64,000 nucleotides of DNA from Panopea generosa (GCA_029582155.1 CM055895.1:20881004-20945003), one strand, 5' to 3'; counted from the stretch's first letter, positions 23,756 through 35,917 are shown. Program-made: numbers and translations. Notes: a model not told the origin generated them from the letters alone.

Positions 23756-24295
23756 ATTAACATTTTCCCACTATTCCACCAGCGGGCGGGCGATAACGCC
23801 TCCAACTGTCCCCAAGGTTGGCCTTTCCAATAATTGAAACATGTATTTTTGAATTTAAGCGGTGTTACCATCCACACGGCCTAGTGACAATATATATTCT
23901 ATATCCCTGTATAAGTGACTTAATAATATTTCAACGTTTCGATGGCTGGTACTTCTTCGATATGAAATGGATTTTATAAAAGTAGGTTCTGTTGAATAGA
24001 TAAACTGTTTCAGCCACACGGAACTTTACACGGAGTTTATGGGAATTGGAATCGAAGTATTTTAATTAGAGCGTTGAGATTGAGTTGCGGTGAACGTTTG
24101 CGATACTAACATTGTCTTTATTATACTATATACAGGAATACAGCATACATATTGTCACTAGCCCCTGTGTTATCAACTTTGTAGTCGTTGTCCATTGATT
24201 TCAAATACTTGCACTCACGCATGTAATTAATTTTAACCTGCACTCTTGCAATTTCAACAGTTTGCAAGGTACCAGGGCTGCATTCAGTTATGGAA

Positions 24296-25674
24296 GGGTA
24301 TCACCGCCATAACTCTTAGTCTGAAATTTGTCGTTTGTTCTTTGTGCAATGGGTGTAAATGTTTCTTTCTTCTTAGTTCTTTGTGGGAAATGAAACATTT
24401 CACCCTTGTAACTTTGCTGTTTGTCTATCCTGCTATATCCTATCTTTGTAAAAGTTATATACGTCTTGTCTCTTCGTGTCAGATTAAATATTACTTGCTG
24501 CGTAAAATGTTTATTTAGAATTTGATGCATGTTTCGATATGTGTTTCTGCTGCAGTCAGTCACGAAAATCTTTTTATTCCAATGATCACTCCCTTTGTAA
24601 TGAGTGTAGGGAATGTATTTTGACAGGGTACCGGACTATTTCGACTGTGCTGCCGCTGAACGTCATCATTGTAATAAATCCTAACTTCCCATTATACCGT
24701 TCAGTGGCGCTGCAAAATTACAGACAGGTCCCCTTGTGTACAACCCAAGAAGTTGCGAATGGGAATATTTGCTGTAAACAGTCATTAGAATTCGCGTCTC
24801 TGAATATAGCCTTCAACATTTAGGTCAGCTACCACCATAGACTTATATTATAACGTTTGACCTTATTTTCACTATTTCTACCATACATGGACCAGAAAGT
24901 CCTACATCATATTAAAGTACTATCCTAGACTCATATTAAAATGTCCCCAAAATGGGATCAAAAGTACCTCTTTTTACCACTTGTTTGCCCCTTGAAGTTG
25001 TGTACCCCCACTTTCAGCATGAAAAAAAAACACACTTAATTTCACCAATTTTACTTTCCATACAGTTTCCTTAATAAAATGAATTTAGTCAGTCACAGAA
25101 ACATAATTTTATTTTTTTATTAACACAGACATAATAAACTTATATTTTATTTTGATCATTTGCCAGTTTGACATTTCATCCAACCAAAATTAAGCTTACT
25201 TGAAAAATATATCCCCTGAACACCCCTATACTTTTTTCAGCCGATCATAGAGCTCCTCTCAATGGTGGTAGCTGACCACATGTTCTATATGACCAACGAT
25301 GAAAACAAAGCAACGCCGATTCCACTAGGGACCAGTCGTTATTCTTTCATATACCTCTAGCGGCACCTGTCGTCATAATTGACAATGCCAACTGTGTGTT
25401 TTGCATTGTTACATATGCCGAAGTGCGTTGTACAACATGCTTACTACATAGTTTAACGTTTGCAAATCGAATCCTTTTGAAACACGTGATTATGCTGAAC
25501 TCGTTATATTATGAAAGGAAGTATGTAACTTTTACAATGATAGGATATAATAGCAAAGTTACAGAGGTGAAATATTTCATTTCCCACAAAGAACTAAGAA
25601 GAAAGAAACATTTACACCCATTGCACATAGAACAAACGGCAAATTGCCAACTTAGAGTTATGGCGGTGATACCC
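24296..25674. mobile_element. 1.4-kb element with ~160-bp terminal inverted repeats
   Basis: 24,296-24,460 is the reverse complement of 25,520-25,674 with scattered differences. Both ends begin GGGTATCACCGCCATAACTC. The interior has no recognisable transposase and no clear target duplication was found, so it is either a non-autonomous transposon or an inverted duplication. Confidence 0.75.
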
Positions 25675-26520
25675 GGGTATTTCATAGCAATGGACATTTC
25701 CCATTATGGGCTGATTTAGATTAAACATATTTTATAACTTATGTTACAGATATTTAACATCACATGATAATACATATTTATATATTACATACGCAAATGC
25801 ATCGAACTACAAGTTATAACAACATTAGTTACAGTTCTCTCCATATATTCAATATCAATATATTATATATACCGGAATGAAATGTAATAACATTCATAAT
25901 ATAGGTTATAATAATTAATGAATACTATAAACTTGAAAAGAAGAAACACACAGAAATGTGAACAAAAAAGAAGGGAGGAATCCCCGCTTGATGAACTTAC
26001 CCTGTTGCCCATCTCAATAGAAACCAAACAATTGCCCGTCATATTATTCAATTTAAAATTTCGACAGCCACGCATAGCATACTTTAATAATAAGTTAGTC
26101 GATTTGAAAACGTTGTGTGTTTTTAATATATTTTTGAAATTCTTGAATAATAAATTGATTATGATCATTTGAGATATCTGGAATGCCGTACAGCAATTTC
26201 TTGTACCTAATGGGTGAAATTCACGAGTATTGGTAAAAAGTTATTTCTGTTTCCGTGATATTAAAATCACTTAACATTGTGTTAGTTTTAAATCTAAATG
26301 CAGGTAAATTTACATGAGAATCATTAACTGATGAAATTGTATGAAAAAGTATTTTTAAAGTATTAGCTTTATCTACATCAGATTTAGAATACGAATTATT
26401 AGCGTTAATTAGTGGTGGTACTGTCTCACAGCTTTTTAGAATTGTCCTTAATTAACATTTTGATAGCTTTCCAATATTTCTGTAACATACAGGCGTATTG
26501 ACACGAACTTGTTTATTTCA
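25675..26520. other. AT-rich DNA upstream of the PLA2 coding start
   Basis: No gene or repeat recognised. An acceptor-like cttgtttatttcag sits directly before the ATG at 26,522, so a non-coding 5' exon of the PLA2 gene may lie in or beyond this stretch. Confidence 0.4.
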
Positions 26521-26521
26521 G

Positions 26522-26579
26522 ATGAAATCGCACACAGCCCTGATGATGATTGCGCTGGTCTGCTTTTTTGTTTGTCCAG
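26522..26579 (+). CDS. PLA2 exon: signal peptide
   Basis: ATG then 19 codons, mostly hydrophobic (ALMMIALVCFFVCP), ending with one base of a Gly codon before donor GTACGT. The ATG directly follows an acceptor-like tttcag, which suggests this is not the first transcribed exon. Confidence 0.88.
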
Positions 26580-29500
26580 GTACGTATATTTAATTAACCT
26601 CATGTAATTTAAAGGGAATATATCAGGATTTTTCAAAATGTTTAAATTGACTAAAACAATTATTTCCAATATAACATCCCTATATATACTACATGTAACT
26701 GATTCCACATTGGCAAAAGGATATCTATTTAAACATGCCAAAATATTATATTGAAAAGGGATTTCCTAACATGGGCTGCGCGCCTAGTTTAGACTAAAAT
26801 AGATTTCCATCTTAAAATTGCCACATAACTTGTGACGTATTAAATGAGTCACGCGATTACACTTTGATTTCAATATGATCTACAAGTGATACAATTCATT
26901 TCATCTTAGAAAGTGTCCGAATGACGATATAAAGGTAATGAAGTGCTGTCTATTTTTAGAATGGGGATTTCGTTTTAAGTTTTGCACTCCAATATAAATA
27001 TCGATTATGTCACATTTTGGTGAATTTGAAATACCAAACCATTTGGATTTTATTTATTAATGATAATGAGATGCTCAGTTATCTTTTTTTTAAATGATTC
27101 TATTTTTTTAGACATTTATAGCTTTTGTCCTGATATAATCTCTTTAATCCTTTACTTCATATAAACACCTTTGGACACCTCTAATAAAGACACCTTTGGA
27201 CACCTTATATAGAAGGCTATTGAATTATTGGGTGAATTATGTTTATACTAACTGACAGAGTGGAAAACAGTGCAGGAAGTGTTCAGATTGCGAGCAATCT
27301 GAACTCTTCCTGCACTGTTTTCAAAGGGCATCTGTGATTGGTGCGAGAAAATTATAGCTCATATTTTATTTTATCATTTCGACTGTATGACCAATAGAGT
27401 AATGTATATATACCTGAACATGATACAGAAAAAAAACTCAATGCAAATAAAAATTAAGAAAACAACGTACAGTAGAGATTTATATAAAAATAATAATAAA
27501 ATACAAATTTAATTAGAAAATTAAGAGGTGGTAGACACACATTTTGCAAGTTTATATTCAACAGATAGGTGCAGTTTTCTCTTGCTTAAAAGAAACGGTC
27601 ATCAGTTTAACCAGACTGTTACTAATACATTATATAACTGTGTTTGTGTTTTTTAATTTGGAAGGCGAATGTGGCGTCAGGCGACGAATGAAGCGACGTC
27701 TGGACGAGTTTGGCGAGATGATCTTGCTGAAAACTGACAAAAACCCGCTGGATTTTAACGGTTACGGTAACTGGTGTGGTTATGGCGGGAAAGGGGACAC
27801 AGTGGATGATATAGACGGGTAAGCTCGGTGTTTGGTCAAATGTTTCTCATTTTATTTTGACACATTTGCAATGGATGCCCTCCTACCAACCACTCAACTC
27901 TTGTGGTCATTTTCAACACACCAACTTCAATTAAAGGGAATTGATCTGGATTTTTCAAAAATTTCAAATTGGCTTAGACATTTTTGCCCAATAGATCATG
28001 CCTATATCAGAGACAAAGACGCATAATTATGTCTCTGCCTTTATATAATCATTAACCCCGCAATACCAAAAGGATGTCTATCAAAACATGCTAAAATAAC
28101 ATATTGAAAAGGGGTTTCCTAACTTGGGTTAGACTAAAATAGATTTCCCGCTTAAAATTGCAACATATTTTGTGACGTATTAAATGAGTCACGTGATTTC
28201 ATTTTGATTTCAAATTGATCCGTCATACAGTTGTAAGCGTTGTAAACAAATTGAATCATGTCGAACAGAATTTAAGTGCTGTCTATTTTTGGAATGGGAA
28301 TTTCATTTCAAGTTTACCACATCAATTGAAATATCGATTTTGTCACGTTTTGGTGGATTTGATTTCTAAACCATTCGGATTTTATTTATTAATGATAATG
28401 AGAGACTTTTATCTATTTTAAAAATAATTTTATTTTTTAAGACATTTATCGCGTTTTTTCCTGATATACTCCCTTTGAAGTTGTGCATGTGTCATTAATA
28501 CGCCTAGGACCCAAAATTCATTTAAAGATTTTGAGTACGTAATTAGTATCATATTCTAAATAATTTATATACTATGTATTGAAACATTTGAACGAGAAAA
28601 TAACTACATTTTATATAACACCATACAACTGTACATTAGCACATGTTCGAAAAATTATTCAGTTTTGACTGAAATCTTTGTAGTTTGATATTCGATTTTA
28701 CGATTTTCTTGACACTTCGAGCACACAAAAGTTTGAATTAGAGAGTAAATTTTAAATTAACTGAAGCAAACACAAATTCCTCTTTAAATATGCTATTTCG
28801 AGGAAAACCATTTGAAGTACCTTGTATTAAATGTTTCCCACACACCTGTAACATACAATGAGCAACAATAAATGAATACAGAAACAAACACATAAAAGAT
28901 AGTCAACTGAAATACTTTAAAATCCGATTATTTGAATCACCCTATCAGAAACATTATCAGAATCTTGTTACAAAGTTTTAAAGTTTTAAACAAGCGAATC
29001 ATAGATGCTCACTATAAGCATTACGTGCAGTATAACACGTACTATTGCAAACACTTTTTGACACCTGTGCTTAAGCAATACTGTAATCATTGGTCTGCAT
29101 CGCACGCCGTCTCGAATGCATTCCTGTATCACGCCTGAAAGGGTCGATTCCCAGGCACTGATTGCCCAGTCAGTGGAATATTTTATCACCGTTATGTTTC
29201 CACTGCACTACAGTCATGTGGTGAACGAGAAATTAGGTAGCAATTACAATGTCACACATTTATACCCCATCATATACATGTAGATAGAGAATGGTTCGCA
29301 ATCTTTTTTGTAGTTTAGTAAAACTTTTTACCTGGAATTTACGTTTTATTTGTATTTTGCAGGTGCTGCATGGTGCACGACAAATGCTACTCGCACGTGA
29401 ACAGAGACGAATGCCAAACTTGGCTGAAGTATAAAGTCTACACCACTGAATACAGATGGTCATTCCATAATGGCGTCATAACGTGCAGTAAGTCGATTGT

Positions 29501-30205
29501 CACTTGCAACATGCAATAACTAAGGCATCATATATGTTATCTAGTAGTAATAACTCGACTGTGACCTAAAACAGCTACACGCAGTAACCATGGTAACTAA
29601 GGCAATATATATGTTATCTAGTAAGTAATAACTCGATCGTGACTTGAACCATCTACATGCTGTAACCATGGTAACTAAGGCAATATATATGTTATCTAGT
29701 AAGTAATAACTGGAATGTGACTTGAAATATCAACATGCAGTACCTTACTGTCAACAATAGTACCTTATTGTCATGGTATCGATATACGCAATGTCACCGA
29801 TATGTCAACCTAAACGTTTCAGTACAGCACATGTTTAGGGTTAAACGTATTTACTTTACATCGACAGTAAAACATTGTACATTTGAAACCCCAGTGCTCA
29901 GCATAATTATGTAGATGAATCATCTAGCTCAAGGTCACCATACACGGCCTTGGTGGAGTATCGAACCCACGACCGTCTGATCCTGACACCTTATGATACT
30001 CCTCCACTAGTAAATAATCAATTTATTATGGAATGTTGTATATCTTGCAGGAGATGAAGATACGTGTGCCAAGACACTGTGCGAATGTGATCGCTCTGCA
30101 GCATTGTGTTTTGCGGAGAACATTGACGTGTACGACAAAGCCAATAAACATTCTGGTATCATGAAAGGCATTTCCAGACTGGTGGGCATGAACAGCAGAC
30201 GATAG
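26522..30205 (+). CDS. Secreted phospholipase A2 (group I/II-like), complete
   Basis: Four exons join with phases 1, 2 and 1: 26522-26579, 27665-27818, 29363-29487 and 30051-30205, 163 codons plus stop. Residues 1 to about 19 form a hydrophobic signal peptide. A basic run RRRMKRR near residue 28 looks like a propeptide cleavage site before LDEFGEMI, where mature secreted PLA2s usually begin. The Ca-binding loop GNWCGYGGKG, the active site CCMVHDKCY (His-Asp) and CECDRSAALCF (second catalytic Asp) are all present, with 11 Cys after the signal. Such enzymes hydrolyse the sn-2 ester of phospholipids outside the cell, Ca-dependent, in digestion or defence. The cysteine spacing does not let me pick the exact subgroup by eye. 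The sequence is intact. Confidence 0.93.
26613..27143. mobile_element. 531-bp TTAA-flanked MITE (copy 1) in PLA2 intron 1
   Basis: TTAA at 26609-26612 and 27144-27147. Ends AGGGAATATATCAGGA and AGAGATTATATCAGGA. The interior matches the copy at 27,935-28,474 over nearly its whole length (e.g. gtgacgtattaaatgagtca). Confidence 0.85.
27148..27352. mobile_element. Right-truncated copy of the hairpin MITE
   Basis: Matches 18,523-18,700 (ccttt acttcatata, gaattattgggtgaatta, gtggaaaacagtgcagga), but its right terminal repeat is missing. It abuts the TTAA of the preceding MITE, so the two share one target site. The hairpin at 27,263-27,322 has 29-bp arms with one mismatch and a 2-base loop. Confidence 0.82.
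27665..27818 (+). CDS. PLA2 exon: propeptide and calcium loop
   Basis: Acceptor ...ggaag, donor GTAAGC. Encodes GECGVRRRMKRR, LDEFGEMILLKTD and the loop GNWCGYGGKGD, ending two bases into a Gly codon. Confidence 0.92.
27935..28474. mobile_element. TTAA MITE (copy 2) in PLA2 intron 2
   Basis: TTAA at 27931-27934 on the left and TTGA at 28475-28478 on the right (probably a mutated duplication). Same orientation and length class as copy 1 in the neighbouring intron. A short fragment of the family lies at about 42,698-42,860. Confidence 0.82.
28475..29362. other. Remainder of PLA2 intron 2
   Basis: AT-rich. I see no exon, RNA gene or recognised repeat. Confidence 0.5.
29363..29487 (+). CDS. PLA2 exon: catalytic His-Asp helix
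   Basis: Acceptor ttttgcag; starts with the last base of a Gly codon, then CCMVHDKCY. Donor GTAAGT; ends one base into an Arg codon. Confidence 0.94.
29488..29745 (+). repeat. 77/78-bp tandem repeat starting at the PLA2 exon donor
   Basis: Three units; the shared segment aaggcaatatatatgtta starts at 29,522, 29,599 and 29,677. The first unit begins with the true donor cagtaagtcga, and later units carry tagtaagtaataactcga at the matching place. Confidence 0.8.
29900..30009 (-). mobile_element. Possible tRNA-headed SINE fragment, minus strand
   Basis: On the minus strand a B-box-like gtcgtgggttcgatactcc follows gtggaggagtatcataaggt. The head is incomplete and there is no matching second copy in the window. 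Confidence 0.4.
30051..30205 (+). CDS. PLA2 terminal exon
   Basis: Acceptor atcttgcag; completes an Arg codon, then DEDTCAKTLCECDRSAALCF and a Lys/Arg-containing tail ending in NSRR and TAG (30203-30205). Confidence 0.94.
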
Positions 30206-30595
30206 AGTATACTGCAAACAACAAGCTTGTAAATACGATATTTATATATATATATATAAACAGTAGATAATTCGATGGATATATGACACCAGATGGATAG
30301 GATGGGAAAACAATACCAGCAGACAATATAGTTCACAGAAAATATAGCACACCTGTGACAGCAACAGATGATATAATATCCATATACCAAAACCGGACGA
30401 CATGCTTAACTTTAGACGACAGCAGACATGCACATTAGACGATAGCCAACGATACGATAGATAGACGAGATGCTGTGGCCATTTTCATATTAAAATGTTG
30501 TTGACCATCTCTGTTCCAAAACGCTAAATATCTTTGCTGACATGAATATTTTGGCATTATACAAAAACTATATAAAATGTAAATTTACATTACTA

Positions 30596-30601
30596 AATAA
30601 A
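30596..30601 (+). terminator. PLA2 poly(A) signal AATAAA
   Basis: Perfect AATAAA about 390 bases after the stop, implying a 3' UTR of roughly 400 bases that ends just before the 26-bp array. Confidence 0.7.
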
Positions 30602-30669
30602 CATAACAGTTCCAAAACCACGTACATGACTTTTGTTCTTTTACCTTACATGTTAAAGGTTTGCCTCCA

Positions 30670-33600
30670 TGAGTAAGTTGTGTCCGGAGCCGTATTTGGT
30701 AAACAGTGTTATTTACCATCTTGCATAAACGGTATTCATGTCGTCGTGATTAAAATGTGTTCCGTGTCGTTTTGAGTAAACTGTGTCCCGTGTCGTATTG
30801 AGAAAATTGTGTCCTATGTCGTGTTGAGTAAACTATATTTAGGTAATATTGAGTAAACTGTGTTTTAGGTCGTCTTTAGTAAACTGTGTTCTAGGTCGTC
30901 TTGAGTAAACTGTGCCCCATGTTGATCTGATTTAACTGTGTTTTAGAGCGTCTTGAGTAAACTGTGTTCTAGGTCGTCTTGAGTAAACTGTGTTTAAGGT
31001 ATTCTTGAGCAAACTGTGTTCTATGTAGTCTTGAGTAAATTTAGTTTCGTGTTGTAATGAGTAAACTGTGTTTTATGTCGTCGTGAATAAACTGTGTTCT
31101 AGGTCGTCTTGAGTAAATTGTATCCTTAGTCGTCTTGAGTAAACTATGTTTAATATTGTTTTGAATAAACTATGTTGTAGGTTGTTTTGAGTAAATTGTA
31201 TCCTTGGTCGTCTTGAGTAAACTGTGTTTTAGGTCGTTTTGAGTAAACTGTATTTTAGGTCGTTTTGAGTAAACTGTGTTTTTGGTCGTCTTGAGTTAAT
31301 TGTGCCCCGTGTCGTTTTGAGTAAATTGTGTCCCGTGTCGCCTTGCTTAAATTGTGTGCCGTGTCGTTTTGAGTAAACTGTGCCCTGTGTTGTCTTGGTA
31401 ATCTGTGCTTTTTGTCGTCTTAAATAAACTGTGTTCTAGGTCATTTTGAGTTAACTGTGTCCCATGTTGTTTTGCGCTTACTGTGCCCCGTATCGTCTTG
31501 AGTAAACTGTGTCCTGTGTTGTCTTGAGTAAATTATGTCCTGTGTCATTTTGAGTGAATCGTCTCCTGTGTCATCTTGAGTGATTTGTGTTATAGGTCGT
31601 CTTGAATAAATTGCGTCCCGTGTAGTATTAAGTAAACTGTGTCTTATGTCATCTTGAGTAAACTGTGTTTTAGGTCGTCTTGAATAAACTGTGTTTAAGG
31701 TCATCTTGAGTAGACTTTGTTCTAGGTCGTCTTGAGTAAACTGTGTCCCGTGTCGTATCGAGTAAACTATGTTTTAGGTCGTCTTGAGTAAACTGTGTCT
31801 AGGTCGTCTTGAGTAAATTGTGTCCCGTGTTGTTTTGAGCAAACTGTGTCCTGTGTCGTCTTGAGTAAGCTGTGTCACATGTCATCTTGAATAAATTGTC
31901 TCCCGTGTCGCCTTGTGTAAACTGTGTTCTGTGTCGTCTTGAGTAATATGTGCTATTTGTCGTCTTGAGTAAACTGTGTTTCATCTTTAAGTAAACTGTG
32001 ACCTAGGTACTCTTGAGCAAATTGAGTCCTAGGTCATCTTGAATAAATTGTGTTCTATGTCGTCTTGAGTAAACTGTTTTGTTTGTCATTTTGAGTAAAT
32101 TGTGTCCCGTGTCGTCTTGAATAAACTGTTGTAGGTCGTCTTGAATAAAATGGGTTCTATGTCGGCTTGAGTAAACTGTGTCCGAGTTCGTCTTGAATAA
32201 ACTGGTCTGTGTCGTCTTGAGTAAACTATGTCCTAGCTCGTCTTGAGTAAACTGTGTTTCATCTTTGAGTAAATTTTGTCCTAGGTACTCTTTAGTAAAT
32301 TGTGTCCTAGGTCGTCTTGAATACTGTTTTCTAGGTCGTCTTGAGTTTAATTTTTCCTATGTCATATTGAGTAAATCGTGTCCTGTGTTAACTGTGTTGA
32401 ATGTCGTCTTGAGTAAACTATGTCCTAGCTCGTCTTGAGTAAACTGTGTTTCATCTTTGAGTAAATTTTGTCTTAGGTACTCTTTAGTAAATTGAGTCCT
32501 AGGTCATCTTGAATATACTGTGTTCTATGTCGTCTTGAGTTAACTGTTGTTTGTCTTCTTGAGTAAATTGTGTCCCGTGTCGTCTTGAATAAACTGTTGT
32601 AGGTCGTCTTGAATAAATTGTGTTCTATGTCGTCTTGAGTAAACTGTGTCCAAGGTCGTCTTGAATATACTGTGTTCTAGGTCGCCTTGAGTTTAATTTT
32701 GTCATATTGAGAAAATCGTGTCCTGTATTAACTGTGTTGAATGTCGTCTTGAATAAACGGTGTCCTAGCTTGTCTTGAATAAACTGTGTTCTAGCTTGTC
32801 TTGAGTATACTGTGTTCTAAGTAATCTTGAGTAAACTGTGTCCCAGGTCGTTTTGGGTAAACTATGTCATAAGTCGTCTTGCGTAAACTGTGCCCTGTGT
32901 CGTCTTGAGTAAACTGTGCCTTGTGTCGTCTTGAGTAAACTGTGTTCTTTGTTGCATTGTCTAAACTGTGTTCTGTGTTGTCTTGAATAAACTTTGTTTG
33001 TGTCGTCTTGAGTAAACTGTGTTCTTTTTTGCCTTGTTTAAACTGTGTACTATTTCTGCTTGAGTAAATTGTGTCCTTTGTCGCCTTGTCTTAACTTGTA
33101 CAAGGTCGTTTTGACCAAACTATGTTCTTTGTCGCCTTGTCTAAACTGTGTCCTGTGTCGTAATGAGTAAACTATGTTCTTTGTCGCTTTGTCTAAACTG
33201 TGAACAAGGTCGTCTTGAGTAAACTGTGCCTTGTGTCGTCTTGAGTAAACTGTGTCCTCGGTCGTCATGAGTAAACTGTGTCCTGTGTCGTCTTGAGTAA
33301 AATGTGTCTAGTGTCGTCTTGTCTAAACTATGAACTAGGTCGTCATGAGTAAACCGTGTCCTGTGTCGTCTTGAGTTAGCTGTGTCTTGTATCGTCTTGA
33401 GTACTGTGTTCTTTGGTGCATTGTCGAAACTATGTACTAGGTCGTCTTGAGTAAACTGTGTCCGGTGTCGTCTTGAGTAATGTGTTCTTTGGTGCATTGT
33501 CGAAACTGTGTACTAGGTCGTCTTGAGTAAACTGTGTCCTGTGTCGTCTTGAGTAAGCTGTGTCTTGTGTCGTCTTGAGTAAAATGTGCCCTGTGTCGTC

Positions 33601-33890
33601 TTGAGTAAACTGTGCCTTGTGTCGTCTTGAGTAAACTGTGTTCTTTATCGCATAATCTAAACTGTGTTCTGTGTCGTCTTGAGTAATGTTTGTCCTGTGT
33701 CGTCTTGAGTAAACTGTGTCTTGTGTCGTCTTGAGTAAAATGTGCCCTGTGTCGTCTTGAGTAAACTGTGCCTTGTGTTGTCTTGAGTAAACTGTGTTCT
33801 TTGTCGCATTGTCTAAACTGTGTTCTTTGTCGTCTTGAGTAAACTTTATCCTGTGTCGTCTTGAGTAAACTGTGTCTTGTGTCGTCTTGA
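30670..33890. repeat. 26-bp minisatellite, ~124 copies, with 156-bp higher-order repeat
   Basis: The unit is close to gtcgtcttgagtaaactgtg plus six variable bases. The variable bases distinguish unit types. In 33,540-33,890 the variant aaaatgtgccctg recurs exactly 156 bp apart (33,581 and 33,737), i.e. six units. It begins about 70 bp after the PLA2 poly(A) signal. Confidence 0.93.
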
Positions 33891-34248
33891 CCGCCAATAA
33901 GGAATAATGAATCAGTTATCTATTACACGACGGAATAATGTATTTTTCTTTTAACTTAACTCCAGAATTTGGACCAACCAGTTGATCTCGTCATTCTTTT
34001 TACTTTTCTTTTATAGGTGAAGGTTATCAACAAGTCACTTGGCGTTTATAAAGTGTGTACAAGGGGGGTCTTTGTTGATTAGGTGACATTGTTATTTGGC
34101 AGAAATTAGCCACCATAGAAATCAGACTCGATAGATACTTACTAAAAAGTATGTAAACTCAGAAAATAGCCGAGATTACAGGTTCGATTCTCGGTGAGTG
34201 AACGTCCGTCCAAACGTATTTCCTACATTATCTTATTTGGGTAAAGCC
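33891..34248. other. Unique spacer, nothing recognised
   Basis: No ORF of interest. A weak B-box-like acaggttcgattctcgg at about 34,180 has no A box. Confidence 0.5.
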
Positions 34249-34535
34249 GAGCCCGATTAACTCGGTCCGCGTCTGACTATTAATCCAGGGGCCGTGAGTT
34301 GGAATCTCCATCAAGTCACAGTCTCCGTGGTGATTGAACAACGGCATTGCGTCTCTTTATCATTTGTCTCGCACCGCTGATTCAGGTGGGAAAGTTATCA
34401 GTTACTTACGGAGATTGGTATGCTCGAGTACTGTTTAACTTTCCGAGATCACAGGAAACAATGGTTATGTTAAATGATAGTCTGTTAGCCCTCGACGGCA
34501 TAAAATAATGCTCAATATTAAATCAATCAATCATT
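34249..34535 (+). mobile_element. tRNA-headed SINE (family A)
   Basis: Second copy of the family at 13,892-14,178: gcccgattaactcggtc head, gtgagttggaatctcc B-box region, cagttacttacgg body and an (aatc)n tail. Confidence 0.82.
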
Positions 34536-34699
34536 AATTTGGGCTTATATATTGTGAAAGCATGTCAATCATTAGAGGGTTGAACCACGTCAATCCTTTG
34601 TGCAGAAAAATGAATATTCCAAGCAGGTAAACTCTCAACTTTTTAACCTTTGAAAGCGAGCGTATGAATAAACAGACAGGCAGACAGATATGAAGTCAG

Positions 34700-35007
<308 letters not shown>

Positions 35008-35307
35008 CATGTGACGCCACTACATTTTCTTAAAAAAATCAGTAAGAACATGTATGCATATTTATAATTATTTAACTACAGTTTGTCGTTGAGCACCTGA
35101 GTATTGGTTGAACTCTGTACAACAAAGTTTTTCTTTAAATAATGTTGATATTACTACTAATATCATAAATAATGAATATCAGTCAGAAACGTGACGTACG
35201 CCCGAATTAATAATATTTGTTATGTGAGTTTTATTGTCACAATTCAATGTCACAAAAGAAAAAGCAAATTTCGTAAAAAAAAAAAAATTAATTTTTTTTT
35301 TTTTTTT

Positions 35308-35386
35308 ATACCGACTGCGGTTTGAACATACGACTTCCTGCTTGACAGTTAAACGCTTTAGACGACTGCGCTACGCTGGAGCCATA
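35308..35386 (-). mobile_element. tRNA-like element with A tail (tRNA retropseudogene or short SINE), minus strand
   Basis: On the minus strand, an A-box-like gtagcgcagtcgtctaaagc and a B-box-like cgtatgttcaaaccgc are about 75 bp long overall and run directly into a long A-rich tail. No downstream SINE body, so it may be a retroposed tRNA. Confidence 0.55.
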
Positions 35387-35917
35387 TATATGCACAAGCA
35401 TTTTAACACCTTTTTAAGGTGTTATCTTTGATTTGAACGCCTTTTTTCTATTCTTTTGCTATATTTGTATGTCTTCTACTTTTTAATACCTCATTTATTG
35501 GGATTGAGTCATTCTTCTTTATTGCATATACACTGGTCAAGTGGTTTTATAATTTACTGACCGGTCATGCAAGTTCTAGGTGTTTGCAGATTTCAAATCT
35601 CTCGACTTACTTTCTGTCCTAATAGTTTATGCTGTACCTTCATACTGAAACGTCGCTTCTACTAACTGTTCTAATTTTCTATATAAATATTCTATATTTT
35701 TGCTGACCAACTGAGACTTACTTTGTCTTAGCAGTCCACTCTAACTTTATTTTCGTTATTTTTCAATTTTTCTTGATGCCCAACTAGTACATTTTCCTTT
35801 CTTGTCTATATACCGGTTACATTATAAGGTTATTTTACAGTGTTTTATACAATATGGCAATTTATTGTACGAGTATGTATTCTGGTATAACCATATTGGA
35901 CGAGACGCCGTAAATTG

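Noticed and set aside
24539-24823. 94-codon Cys-containing ORF inside the 1.4-kb inverted-repeat element
   Set aside because: No recognisable domain, no splice signals, and the frame does not extend into the arms; probably chance.
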